Positions 8,457 through 16,831 of a stretch of DNA of 64,000 bases are shown here, piece by piece. The notes beneath the pieces were generated by a model. It ran no database searches. It was not told the DNA's origin and saw nothing but the letters and a program-made list of their open reading frames with translations. Position numbers and translations under genes: made by a program. Position 1 is the first letter of the stretch, and each line of letters opens with the position of its first letter. The DNA is from Burkholderia cenocepacia (lineage in GTDB: Bacteria; Pseudomonadota; Gammaproteobacteria; Burkholderiales; Burkholderiaceae): the NCBI RefSeq assembly GCF_014211915.1, contig NZ_CP060041.1:806001-870000 (forward strand). Reading direction: 5' to 3'.

Positions 8457-9938
8457 ATGTTGAATTTCTCCGATACGGCGCTCTACGGCGCGCCGATCGT
8501 GCTGGTCGATCTCGCCGCGTGGCGGCTGGTCGGGCGCGATCGCGCCGTGGCGCGCGCCATCCGGCGCTGTGCGGCGTTCGCCGCGCTGAGCGCGGTGCTG
8601 TTCGCGACCGGCGTGAGCCCGCTCGCCGTGCCCGCATCGCTCGGCGGGCTCGACCGGATCGCGGTTCAGGCCATCTGCATCGCGTGGTGGCTCCAGTGCG
8701 CGATCGTGTTCAGTCTGCTGCTCAATCATCTGCTGCTGCCGCATGCGTGGCGCAACCAGCGGCTGTTTCACGACCTCGCCGAAGCCATCGTGTTCGGCGC
8801 GGCCGCGGTGGCCGCGCTCGGCTACGTGCTCGGCCTGCCGTTGAGCGGCCTGGTCGCGACCTCCGGCGCCGTGGCGGTGATACTCGGCCTCGCGCTCCAG
8901 AACACGCTGAACGACGTGTTCTCCGGGCTCGTGCTGAATACCACGCAACCGTTCCGGCTCGACGATACGGTCTCGATCGGCGAACTCGAAGGGCGCATCG
9001 TCGAGAGCAACTGGCGTGCGACGAAGCTGATCGACAGCCTCGGCAACCTGGTCGTCGTGCCGAACAGCACCGCGGCGCGCGCGACGATCGTGAATCTCAG
9101 CGAACCCGCGGGCCTGCACGGCGTGACGCTCGCGCTCGACCTCGATCCCGCGGTGCGGCCGGCGGTGGCCGTCGGTGCGCTGGAGCGGGCCGCGGCGAGT
9201 TCGCTCGACGTGCTCGCGCGCCCCGCGCCGATCGCCGTCGTGAAGGCGTTCCGCGCGAATGCGATCCAGTACGAACTCGTCTGCTACGTCGACGCGCTGC
9301 AGAAGAAGATCACCGTGCGCAACGCGCTCTACGATCTCGCGCATCGGCATCTGGCCGCGGCGGGCGTCGCGTGGCGACCGCTAGCAGGCTCAGCGCCGGC
9401 GTCCGTATCGACTTCGCCAGGGCAGTCGGTATCGCGTCGGCTACTGCTGTTGCGCGCGGTCGAATTGTTCGAGCGCGTGGACGACGACGATCTGGCCGTG
9501 CTGGCCGATGCGCTGGTCGCGCGTTCGTTCGGCAAGGGCGACGTGATCTATGCGTCGAATGCGGAATCGCGCGTGCTGACGATCGTCGAATCGGGCGTCG
9601 CGGCGGTGTTCGTGCCGGGCGCGTCCGGCGACGTCGAAGTCCGGCGGATGGCGCCGGGCGATGCGATCGGGCAGTCCGTCGTGCTCGCCGGCACGCGGCT
9701 TCATGCGACCGTTCACGCGGTCACCGCGATGACCGTGCATCAGCTTCGCAGCGAGGATCTGTCGGCATTGATCGCGAGGAAGCCGGCGCTGGGCCGGCTG
9801 ATGTGCGAGTCGCTCACCGACCATATCGCGACCGAGGAACGGATGATGATTCCGCCGGTCGAGAAGGCGCACGCGGGGTTCAGCCTGATCGGGTGGCTCG
9901 AGAAGGAAATGAAGCGGCTGCACGATTCGCTCGGCTGA
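8457..9938 (+). CDS. MscS-type channel with C-terminal cyclic-nucleotide-binding domain
   Basis: 493 residues from the ATG at 8457 (a GTG at 8379 would add 26). There are about four membrane helices. The pore-lining helix and beta domain characteristic of MscS follow, with GAVAVILGLALQNTLNDVFSG and then FRLDDTVSIGELEGRI. From about residue 345 a CAP_ED-type domain follows (VELFERVDDDDLAVLADAL, then MAPGDAIGQSVVLAG). This architecture is the bacterial cyclic-nucleotide-gated MscS branch, in which nucleotide binding rather than tension is thought to gate the pore. Ligand and ion are not deducible here. It is convergent with the LysR gene at 9987. Confidence 0.88.
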   Translation: MLNFSDTALYGAPIVLVDLAAWRLVGRDRAVARAIRRCAAFAALSAVLFATGVSPLAVPASLGGLDRIAVQAICIAWWLQCAIVFSLLLNHLLLPHAWRNQRLFHDLAEAIVFGAAAVAALGYVLGLPLSGLVATSGAVAVILGLALQNTLNDVFSGLVLNTTQPFRLDDTVSIGELEGRIVESNWRATKLIDSLGNLVVVPNSTAARATIVNLSEPAGLHGVTLALDLDPAVRPAVAVGALERAAASSLDVLARPAPIAVVKAFRANAIQYELVCYVDALQKKITVRNALYDLAHRHLAAAGVAWRPLAGSAPASVSTSPGQSVSRRLLLLRAVELFERVDDDDLAVLADALVARSFGKGDVIYASNAESRVLTIVESGVAAVFVPGASGDVEVRRMAPGDAIGQSVVLAGTRLHATVHAVTAMTVHQLRSEDLSALIARKPALGRLMCESLTDHIATEERMMIPPVEKAHAGFSLIGWLEKEMKRLHDSLG

Positions 9939-9986
9939 CGTGCGACCGGATCGCGAGGGGCGCCGGCATGCCGTGAAACGCGCGCG

Positions 9987-10895
9987 TCAGTCCGGCGTCG
10001 TGAAACGATCGACGAGATCGGGCTGGTCGAGTTGCTCGACCCACCAGTGCAGCGCGCGGCCCGCCTCGTCGCCGCGCCACGCGAGATAGCAGTGCGTGGT
10101 ATCGCGCATGCCGGTCACCTGGCGCGCGACGAGCTTGCCGTCGGCGATCGCGCGCGCCGCGATGCATTCGGGCAGCGTGCCGACCGCGAGCCCTTCGCAT
10201 TGCGCTTCCAGCTTCGCGGCCAGCGTCGGTACCGCGAGATACGGCTGGCCCGCATCGATCGCGACCGACTGCGGCTGCAGTTCGCGCGACGTATCGCTGA
10301 TCACCGCGCCGCGATACTGGACGACCGACGCCATCGCCAGCGGTTCGGGCAGCGCCGCGAGCGGATGGGACGGCGCGACCGCGAACACGTGTTTCAGCGA
10401 GCCGATCGGCCGTGCGACGATGCCCGGCAATTCCGGCGGTTCGCCCGCCGCGCCGACGACGAGATCCGCCCGCCGCGAAATCAGCGCATCCCACGCGCCG
10501 CCGAGCACTTCCGTCGACAGCCGCAACCGCGTGTCCATCCCGAGCGCGTAGAACCGGTGGACGTACGGCCACAGCGCGTCGAACGGCAGGATTTCGTCGA
10601 TACAGACGCGGACTTCCGTTTCCCAGCCCTGTTGCGCGCGCAGCGCCTTCATTTCGAGCTGCTCGGCGGCACGCAGCAGGCGCCGGCCTTCCTCGACGAC
10701 GATGCGGCCCGCATGCGTGAGCTTCGCGCGCCGTCCGCTGCGGTCGAACAGCGCCACGCCGAGATCGCTTTCGAGTTTCTGCACCAGGTAGGTGAGCGCG
10801 GACGGGACACGATGCAGCAGTTCCGCTGCTTCGGCAAAGGTGCCGGTGCGGTCGATCGCGTCCAGGGCTTCGAGCGCTTCGAATGACAGCTTCAT
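9987..10895 (-). CDS. LysR-family transcriptional regulator
   Basis: 302 residues. The N-terminal helix-turn-helix (residues about 1-65, LDAIDRTGTFAEAAELLHRV then LVQKLESDLGVALFDRSGRR) is clear, followed by the periplasmic-binding-like effector domain. The A-L-T-YLVQKLE recognition helix is of the type found in LysR proteins acting on amino-acid or transporter genes. It diverges from the AraC regulator at 11018 across 122 bp, so either gene could be its target. Confidence 0.9.
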   Translation of the reverse strand: MKLSFEALEALDAIDRTGTFAEAAELLHRVPSALTYLVQKLESDLGVALFDRSGRRAKLTHAGRIVVEEGRRLLRAAEQLEMKALRAQQGWETEVRVCIDEILPFDALWPYVHRFYALGMDTRLRLSTEVLGGAWDALISRRADLVVGAAGEPPELPGIVARPIGSLKHVFAVAPSHPLAALPEPLAMASVVQYRGAVISDTSRELQPQSVAIDAGQPYLAVPTLAAKLEAQCEGLAVGTLPECIAARAIADGKLVARQVTGMRDTTHCYLAWRGDEAGRALHWWVEQLDQPDLVDRFTTPD

Positions 10896-11017
10896 CGAAA
10901 ATTCCGGTAGGGGGTGGCTGGCGCATCATACCAGTGCGGGGTGCAGCGCGAGCAGCGTGCGTCGCCGCGATTTGCTAGAGTGATAAGCCTCGTTCATTCA
11001 GCTTCCCGCCTCGCCCC

Positions 11018-11923
11018 ATGAGCGCCCCTCAGCCGGATACCGCATCGTCCGATTTCATCCCCGCCGACGTCAGGCAGACCGTCGTCACGCAAGCGTTGCC
11101 GAACGGGCAAATCGGTATCGTCCGGCTGAAGACCTTGCGCAGGAACATGGGGCTGACCGCGCCCTATGAACTCGAGAATACGGATCTGATCGTGCTGCAG
11201 TTGCACCCGTTCGGCGAGCAGGATCTGTGGCTCGACGGCCGCCCCGCACCGTTCGTTCCGTATGACGCGGGAACCGTGTCGATCTACGATCTCGACCGTC
11301 GCTGGGTGGCCGATCTCCAGGGCGCGTTCGACTGCCTGCATTTCCATCTGCCGCGCCACACGCTCGAGGAAACGGTCGACGACCTCGGCGGCCGGCAGCG
11401 GCCGCAGCTTTATCTGCCGCCGCATCTGAGCACCCACGATTCGGTCATCCATGCGCTCGGACACGCGCTGCTGCCCGCGCTGGCCCGGCCCGCTGAAGCG
11501 TCGCAGATCTTCATCGATCACGTGGGGCTGGCGTTTCAGGCGCACGTCGCGCATCGTTACGGCGGCGTCGGCGAGCGGCGGGAAAGGTCGGACGGCAAGC
11601 TCACGCCGTCGCAGGCGCGCCGCGCGAAGGAGTTGCTGCTCGCGCACCTCGACGGCAACATCGGTCTGGCCGACGTGGCGAGCGCGTGCGGGCTGTCTCG
11701 CGGCCATTTCGTCAAGGCGTTTCATCGAACGACCGGGCTGCCGCCGCATCGCTGGCTCATCGTGCAGCGCGTCGAACGGGCAAAGGAATGGATGCGCGAC
11801 CCGAACATGCCGTTGAGCATGATCGCCGTTGCGTGCGGCTTCGCCGATCAGAGCCATTTCTCGCGCACCTTCACGCGCTTGACCGGCGTCACGCCTCGCC
11901 GGTGGCGCGCGGACCATACGTGA
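11018..11923 (+). CDS. AraC-family transcriptional regulator
   Basis: 301 residues. The C-terminal 100 residues hold two helix-turn-helix motifs (IGLADVASACGLSRGHFVKAF and SMIAVACGFADQSHFSRTF ending in TGVTPRRW), the AraC DNA-binding domain. The N-terminal 190 residues are an undefined sensor domain. It lies 100 bp upstream of the aldose 1-epimerase on the same strand, but no sugar-binding signature is visible, so a regulatory link is only a possibility. Confidence 0.9.
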   Translation: MSAPQPDTASSDFIPADVRQTVVTQALPNGQIGIVRLKTLRRNMGLTAPYELENTDLIVLQLHPFGEQDLWLDGRPAPFVPYDAGTVSIYDLDRRWVADLQGAFDCLHFHLPRHTLEETVDDLGGRQRPQLYLPPHLSTHDSVIHALGHALLPALARPAEASQIFIDHVGLAFQAHVAHRYGGVGERRERSDGKLTPSQARRAKELLLAHLDGNIGLADVASACGLSRGHFVKAFHRTTGLPPHRWLIVQRVERAKEWMRDPNMPLSMIAVACGFADQSHFSRTFTRLTGVTPRRWRADHT

Positions 11924-12022
11924 GCGTCGCGATGCGGATGCGGAGCACGGCATGACAAACGCGGCGACGTGCAGGCACGCAACTTGCGCACCGGCACGGG
12001 CCGCATCACTTGGGAGGTCTTC

Positions 12023-13186
12023 ATGAAACGACGCTGGCCGCGACAACCGATGCTCGCGATAGGTGTGTTCGCAACGTTCGGGCTGCACGCAGCCGTTGCA
12101 TCGGCGGCGCCCGAAGTCTCGATCAGCCGAGCCGATTACGGGACGACCGCGACCGGGCAGGCGGTGAGCCAGTACACGCTCGCGAACCGGCGCGGCGTGA
12201 CGCTGAAAGTCATCACGTACGGCGGTATCGTGACCGCGCTCGACGTGCCCGACCGCACCGGGCACGCGGCCGACATCGTGCTCGGCTTCGATTCGCTGCG
12301 CGACTACGAGGCGCACAACGGCAACATCCATTTCGGCGCGCTGATCGGCCGGTATGCGAACCGCATCGCGGGCGGGCGCTTCGCGCTCGACGGCAAGACG
12401 TGGAAGCTGCCGGTCAACGACGGGCCGAACACGCTGCACGGCGGCCCCGACAGTTTCGACGCGAAGGTCTGGACGGTCACCGGCACGCACAGCGACGCGA
12501 CCGGTTCGGGCGTCACGCTGCGCTACGTGAGCCCCGACGGCGAGAACGGCTTCCCCGGCACGTTGACGACGGACGTGACCTATACGCTGACCCGCGACAA
12601 CCAGATCCGCATCGACTACCGGGCCACGACGGACAAGGATACGGTCGTCAACCTGACCAACCACAGCTACTTCAATCTGGCCGGGCAGGCGGGCGGCAGC
12701 GTCGAGCGGCAACTCATCGAGATCGCCGCATCGCGCTTCACGCCAACGGACGATACGTCGATTCCGACCGGGCAACTGGCGAGCGTTGCGGGCACGCCGA
12801 TGGACCTGCGCCAGCTGACGCCGATCGGCGCGCATTTGCGCGATGCGTATCCGCAGCTCGCGATCGCGCATGGCTACGACCAGAACTGGGTGCTCGACCA
12901 GGGCGGCCAGCCGGCGCCGGCGTTCGCCGCGCGTGCCTACGACCCGGCGTCGGGGCGTTTCCTCGAGCTGTACACGACGCAGCCGGGGCTGCAGTTCTAT
13001 ACGGCCAACGGGTTGAACGGCAGCGTCGCGGGCAAGGGCGGCACGGTCTACCGGCAAACCGATGCATTCGCGCTGGAAGCCGAGCATTTTCCCGATTCGC
13101 CGAATCATCCGGCCTTCCCGTCGACGGCGCTCAAGCCGGGCGAGACGCTGCACGAAGTGACGGTGTGGCGGGTGGGCGCGCGATGA
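12023..13186 (+). CDS. galM: secreted aldose 1-epimerase (mutarotase)
   Basis: 387 residues. The ATG at 12023 follows a GGGAGG ribosome-binding site and starts a signal peptide (LAIGVFATFGLHAAVASAA) with cleavage near residue 28. Mutarotase landmarks are present: NRIAGGRF, NDGPNTLHGG with the substrate histidine, LTNHSYFNLAG with the catalytic histidine, GYDQNWVLD with the substrate-binding aspartate, and EAEHFPDSPNHPAFPST containing the catalytic glutamate. It interconverts alpha and beta anomers of aldoses, here in the periplasm or outside the cell, presumably before sugar uptake. Confidence 0.9.
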   Translation: MKRRWPRQPMLAIGVFATFGLHAAVASAAPEVSISRADYGTTATGQAVSQYTLANRRGVTLKVITYGGIVTALDVPDRTGHAADIVLGFDSLRDYEAHNGNIHFGALIGRYANRIAGGRFALDGKTWKLPVNDGPNTLHGGPDSFDAKVWTVTGTHSDATGSGVTLRYVSPDGENGFPGTLTTDVTYTLTRDNQIRIDYRATTDKDTVVNLTNHSYFNLAGQAGGSVERQLIEIAASRFTPTDDTSIPTGQLASVAGTPMDLRQLTPIGAHLRDAYPQLAIAHGYDQNWVLDQGGQPAPAFAARAYDPASGRFLELYTTQPGLQFYTANGLNGSVAGKGGTVYRQTDAFALEAEHFPDSPNHPAFPSTALKPGETLHEVTVWRVGAR

Positions 13187-13213
13187 GCGGCGGCGTCGGC
13201 GGGCGCGCGTCGA

Positions 13214-14074
13214 TCACACGTTGATCGCGCCGCGCCCGAGTTCGATCACGCGCCCGCCGACGCCGATTTTGCCCGCTGCATCGACCGACAAGTGCAGCAG
13301 GCAGGGCCGGCCGACGGCTTCGCCCTGTTCGACCCGAAACGCGGCCGGCAGATCGTGACTGGCCGCAAGCAGCCAGCCGCCCAGGTTCGCACAGGCCGAA
13401 CCGGTGCCCGGATCTTCCGCCACGCCGCCGCCTTGCTTCACGAAGAAGTAGCGGGACACGACCGTCCCCGGGCGCGCGTCGTCGAATGCGAATACGTACG
13501 CGGTCCTGCGGCCGAGGCTGCTTGGCGGCCAGATGTCGACGCGCGCGCCGTCGGGCCGCGCGCGCCGCACGGCGGCCGGGTCCTTGAGCGCGACCAGCAA
13601 CTGGTCGGCACCGGTATTGACCCACAGCGGCGGCGCGAGCAGATCGTCCTCGGCGAGCCCGAGCAGGGCCGCGACCTGCGCATCGGGCAACGCGCATGGC
13701 GCGGTGTTCGGCATGCCGGCGTGCGGCGCGATGAAGGTCCACACGTCGTCGCGCGCGGTGACGTCGACGACGCCGGCCTTGAATTCGAGCGACAGCGCAT
13801 CGCCTGCCTCGAGCAGATCGCGCACGACGTGCGCGGTGCCGAGCGTCGGATGGCCCGCGAAAGCCATCTCGTAGCCGGGCGTGAAGATCCGCACGCGCGC
13901 GTGCCCGCGATCGGACGGCAGTACGAAGGTCGTCTCCGACAGATTGAACTGCACGGCCAGCGCCTGCATGGTCGCGTCGTCCATGCCGCGCGCATCGTCG
14001 AACACGCACAGCGGATTGCCGCCGAACGTCGATTCGGCGAAGACGTTCAGCAGGCGAAAGGTGTATTGGGTCAT
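13214..14074 (-). CDS. PhzF family isomerase-like enzyme
   Basis: 286 residues starting at the ATG at 14074. The diaminopimelate-epimerase-like fold is shown by GNPLCVF, the catalytic-glutamate motif NLSETTFV (Glu47), AFAGHPTLGTAHV and the GGVAEDPGTGSACANLGG phosphate-loop-like segment. PhzF itself isomerises dihydro-hydroxyanthranilate in phenazine synthesis, but no other phz gene is here and most PhzF homologs have other, unknown substrates. It follows the TrmB gene by 16 bp on the same strand, so the two form an operon under the operators at 14959-15013. Confidence 0.88.
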   Translation of the reverse strand: MTQYTFRLLNVFAESTFGGNPLCVFDDARGMDDATMQALAVQFNLSETTFVLPSDRGHARVRIFTPGYEMAFAGHPTLGTAHVVRDLLEAGDALSLEFKAGVVDVTARDDVWTFIAPHAGMPNTAPCALPDAQVAALLGLAEDDLLAPPLWVNTGADQLLVALKDPAAVRRARPDGARVDIWPPSSLGRRTAYVFAFDDARPGTVVSRYFFVKQGGGVAEDPGTGSACANLGGWLLAASHDLPAAFRVEQGEAVGRPCLLHLSVDAAGKIGVGGRVIELGRGAINV

Positions 14075-14090
14075 CGATATCTCGTCGAGG

Positions 14091-14909
14091 TCAGCCCTGC
14101 TTGTCGGGCGGCGCAAGCATCGCCTGCATGTCGGGATGCTTCAGCACTTTCCGGTATTCCGCCGGACCCATTGCGTCGATCAGTACGCGGCCGCTCACGT
14201 CGGCCTTGATGTACTCGACCGCGAGCAGCGCGATGACCGGATTGGTCGTCAGCGTCGCCAGGTCGGGCGACTGATCGCCGAATTCCGCGACCACTGCCTC
14301 GGTGTCGTCCGCGACCGCGACGGCCAGCCGCCTTCCGGAGAGCCGAAGTCTCGCGCTGGCGCCGCATTTGGCCATGTCGTAGTGACGCGGCCCGTCGAGT
14401 GTGCGCGTGCCGTAGATCGCCACGTGCGTATCGACGCCGCGCGCCGCGGCCGCTTCGAGCAGCGGCCCGAGATCGTCGATCTCTTCGTCCCAGACGCCCG
14501 CGAAGATTTCCGTTTTCGCGTGGTCGATCACGCGCGCGAAGGCGCTGACGATCGCCTCCCGCCCGCTCAGCGACCAGACCAGCCCCGGCTCTTGCCGCAC
14601 CGGCAGCCGGTCGAGCGCGCCCGCCGCCAGTTCGAGATCCGCGTTGAAGCGCGTGCGCAATTCTTCGAGCAGCGAGCGGTGCGGCACGGCGGCATAGCGG
14701 ACCGGTTCGGAGCGGTTGACGAGCACCGCGCCGCGCGCCTCCAGGCGGCCGAGCGTCTCGTAGACCTTCGATGGCGGCATGCCGGCGCGCCGGCCGACTT
14801 CCGCCCCCGTCAGCGCGGCTTGGCCGACGAGCGCCGCGTACGCCTGCGCCTCGTATTGCGTAAAGCCAAGCCGGATCAGGGACGTGATCAGTTCCGCGTT
14901 TTCGTTCAT
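14091..14909 (-). CDS. TrmB-family transcriptional regulator
   Basis: 272 residues. The N-terminal winged helix (LGFTQYEAQAYAALVGQAAL, GAEVGRRAGMPPSKVYETLG) is the TrmB/sugar-regulator type, and the C-terminal part (SGREAIVSAFARVIDHAKTE onward) is the PLD-like effector domain. TrmB proteins are best known from archaea and occur more sparsely in bacteria. The gene faces the rid-MFS pair, and two palindromes sharing ACTAC and GTAGT arms sit between them, which points to control of both arms including itself. The effector is unknown. Confidence 0.85.
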   Translation of the reverse strand: MNENAELITSLIRLGFTQYEAQAYAALVGQAALTGAEVGRRAGMPPSKVYETLGRLEARGAVLVNRSEPVRYAAVPHRSLLEELRTRFNADLELAAGALDRLPVRQEPGLVWSLSGREAIVSAFARVIDHAKTEIFAGVWDEEIDDLGPLLEAAAARGVDTHVAIYGTRTLDGPRHYDMAKCGASARLRLSGRRLAVAVADDTEAVVAEFGDQSPDLATLTTNPVIALLAVEYIKADVSGRVLIDAMGPAEYRKVLKHPDMQAMLAPPDKQG

Positions 14910-14958
14910 GTGGGTGGACTCGGATGGCCGTGATCAGCATCACGGCGGTGCTTGATTA

Positions 14959-14972
14959 ACTACCGGAGTAGT
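14959..14972. promoter_or_regulatory. palindromic operator 1 (probable TrmB site)
   Basis: ACTAC at 14959-14963 and GTAGT at 14968-14972 around a CGGA spacer. It repeats the core of the larger palindrome 30 bp downstream (centre to centre about 32 bp, three helical turns). It lies 50 bp upstream of the TrmB start. Confidence 0.65.
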
Positions 14973-14981
14973 ATAGAATCG

Positions 14982-15013
14982 ATCTCACTTACTACCGAAG
15001 TAGTAAGTGAGAT
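14982..15013. promoter_or_regulatory. palindromic operator 2 (probable TrmB site)
   Basis: A perfect inverted repeat with 14-bp arms (ATCTCACTTACTAC at 14982-14995 and its complement at 15000-15013) and a CGAA spacer. The inner ACTAC/GTAGT core equals operator 1. It ends 30 bp before the rid start, so binding would block that promoter; transcribed, it would also form a strong hairpin. Confidence 0.7.
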
Positions 15014-15043
15014 TTCCAAACCTTGCCAAGGAGGATCATCAAG

Positions 15044-15409
15044 ATGCGTCAACGGATCAGTACCGGCTCCCCGTGGGAGCCCAAGGTGGGCTATTCGCGG
15101 GCCGTGGTCGTCGACAACACGATCTACGTGTCGGGGACGGCCGGTAAAGGCGACGACGTGTATGCGCAGACGCGCGATGCGTTGGCGACGCTCGGCAAGG
15201 TCCTCGCGGACAGCGGATTCGCGCTGTCGGATGTCGTCCAGAGCCGGCTGGTGGTCGCCGACTTCGACCATTGGGAAGACGCGGCACGTGCGCATGGCGA
15301 GATATACGGCGAGATCCGGCCGGCGTTCTCGCTGGTCCATGCGTTGCCGTTCGTCGATCCCGAGATTCGCGTCGAGGTCGAGGCGATCGCGGTCCGGACC
15401 GTCGCATGA
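15044..15409 (+). CDS. Rid (YjgF/YER057c/UK114) family protein lacking the canonical arginine
   Basis: 121 residues, the normal Rid length; the ATG at 15044 follows AAGGAGG. The fold signatures NTIYVSGTAG and the terminal VEVEAIAVR are present. In canonical RidA enamine/imine deaminases the motif PAR(S/T) carries the catalytic arginine; here the equivalent is RPAFSLV, with Phe95 in that place. It therefore belongs to a non-RidA Rid subfamily whose activity is uncertain. It overlaps the MFS start by ATGA, so the pair is translationally coupled. Confidence 0.87.
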   Translation: MRQRISTGSPWEPKVGYSRAVVVDNTIYVSGTAGKGDDVYAQTRDALATLGKVLADSGFALSDVVQSRLVVADFDHWEDAARAHGEIYGEIRPAFSLVHALPFVDPEIRVEVEAIAVRTVA

Positions 15410-16611
15410 CGGTCGCCGGCCCGCACGCATTCCTGTCCCGCACCGCGATCGCGATGCTCGCGCTCGCGGCGGGCGTCGCGATCGCCAACGGCTATGCGCT
15501 GCAGCCGTCGCTGTCGGCCATTGCCGGCAGCTTCGGCGTGCCAGCCGCGCGGATGGCGACGCTCGCGTCCGTGACGATGCTCGGCTATCTGGCCGGCCTG
15601 GCGCTGCTGGTTCCGCTGGTCGACCGGTTCGGTCCGCGCACGCTCGTTTCGGCGCAAATGGGCGTGCTCGCGGCGTTGCTCGCGTGCGCGTCGCTGTCGT
15701 CGACGCCGCTCGCGCTCGACGCCTGCTTCCTGTTGGTGGGGGCGGCCACGACGGTCGCGGCGCAATGCAGCGCGGTCGTCGGCAAGCATGCGGAGCCGCA
15801 GCGGCGTGGCGGAGCAATGGGGATGGTGTCCGCGGGCATTTCCGCCGGCATCCTGCTGAGCCGTTTCGTCGGCGGTGCGTTGTCGCAATGGTGCGGGTGG
15901 CGCGGTGCGCTGCTCGCCTTGGCCGGTTGCGTGGCGCTGGCGGCTGTCGGCAGTGGCGTGCTGTTGCCTGGCGGTCGCCCCGAACGGCGTTCCGGCCACA
16001 CTGCCACGATCGGCGCGATTCCGCGGCTGCTGCGCGACAGCGCCGCATTGAGGCGCCGCACCTGCGCCGGCATGCTGTGGTTCTTCGCGTTCAATCTGGT
16101 GTGGGTAGGGCTGGCGATCCGTCTGGCCGCGCCGCCGTACAACCTGGGAGCGGCCGAGATCGGCGCATACAGTCTCGCCGGCGTGCTCGGCCTCGGCGTG
16201 ACGCGCGTGGCCGGCAAGCTCACGGATCGCTTCGGCGATCGAGCGGTGATCGGCGGCGGACTCGCCGTGGCGGCGCTTGCCACGTTACTGCTTGGTGTTG
16301 CGCTCGGTCATCCGGGCTGGCTGGGCGTCGGGCTGGCCGTGTTCGATGCCGGTTGTTTTGCCGCGCAGGTCGCGAACCAGGCCCGGGTCGTGGCGATTCA
16401 GCCCGCGCGGGCCGGTGCGTTGAACGCCGCGTACCTGACGCTGTACTACGCAGCCGGTGCGGGCGGCGCCGTGGCGGCAGGCATGCTCGTCGAACGGCTC
16501 GGGTGGGGCGCGATGATGCTCGTCGCGGCCGGTGCGGTGACGGCGGCCGCGTGGATCGGGGCATCCCGTGCGACGGTCGGTGCCGCGGGCGAACCGATGT
16601 CGGCCGGTTGA
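15406..16611 (+). CDS. MFS transporter coupled to the Rid protein
   Basis: 401 residues with about twelve hydrophobic segments and a short central cytosolic loop (about 195-215). The inter-helix motif DRFGPRT between helices 2 and 3 and the KLTDRFGDR repeat in the second half are MFS motif-A elements. The start at 15406 overlaps the rid stop (ATGA). In context with a TrmB regulator, PhzF-like enzyme and Rid protein it may export a small metabolite or its reactive intermediate; this is inference. Confidence 0.87.
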   Translation: MTVAGPHAFLSRTAIAMLALAAGVAIANGYALQPSLSAIAGSFGVPAARMATLASVTMLGYLAGLALLVPLVDRFGPRTLVSAQMGVLAALLACASLSSTPLALDACFLLVGAATTVAAQCSAVVGKHAEPQRRGGAMGMVSAGISAGILLSRFVGGALSQWCGWRGALLALAGCVALAAVGSGVLLPGGRPERRSGHTATIGAIPRLLRDSAALRRRTCAGMLWFFAFNLVWVGLAIRLAAPPYNLGAAEIGAYSLAGVLGLGVTRVAGKLTDRFGDRAVIGGGLAVAALATLLLGVALGHPGWLGVGLAVFDAGCFAAQVANQARVVAIQPARAGALNAAYLTLYYAAGAGGAVAAGMLVERLGWGAMMLVAAGAVTAAAWIGASRATVGAAGEPMSAG

Positions 16612-16661
16612 GCCGAGGAAATTGTCGTGTTCCCGTTTGCCGCGCTGGTGGATCGGATTTG

Positions 16662-16790
16662 CCGCGGCAAGACGCGGACGGCGAACGTGCGGGCGGTTGG
16701 TATTGGGCCGATCAGCCGCAGGACATCTGGGGCGTGACCGCGTTCATCCTGAAGTCGCTGGCCGGCCTCGCGCTCGATGCCGCGCGATGA
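16662..16790 (+). pseudogene. possible C-terminal remnant of an unidentified protein
   Basis: After the MFS stop, one frame reads a plausible protein tail of about 40 residues ending at the stop codon 16788-16790, including GGWYWADQPQDIWGVTAFIL. It has no start or upstream body: the rest of that frame is the antisense-type shadow of the MFS gene. I cannot name the family. It may be the leftover of a deleted gene, or chance in high-GC DNA. Confidence 0.25.
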
Positions 16791-16831
16791 ACGCGTGCGT
16801 CGCGCGCCCGGTTCGGCGCACGTCAATGACG

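Noticed and set aside
10896..11017. A riboswitch or long leader between the LysR and AraC genes
   Set aside because: The 122-bp gap shows no paired-stem architecture or known aptamer motif, only ordinary divergent-promoter sequence.
13214..14074. Phenazine biosynthesis locus
   Set aside because: Only a PhzF-fold enzyme is present. phzA/B, C, D, E and G are absent, and most PhzF homologs do not make phenazines.
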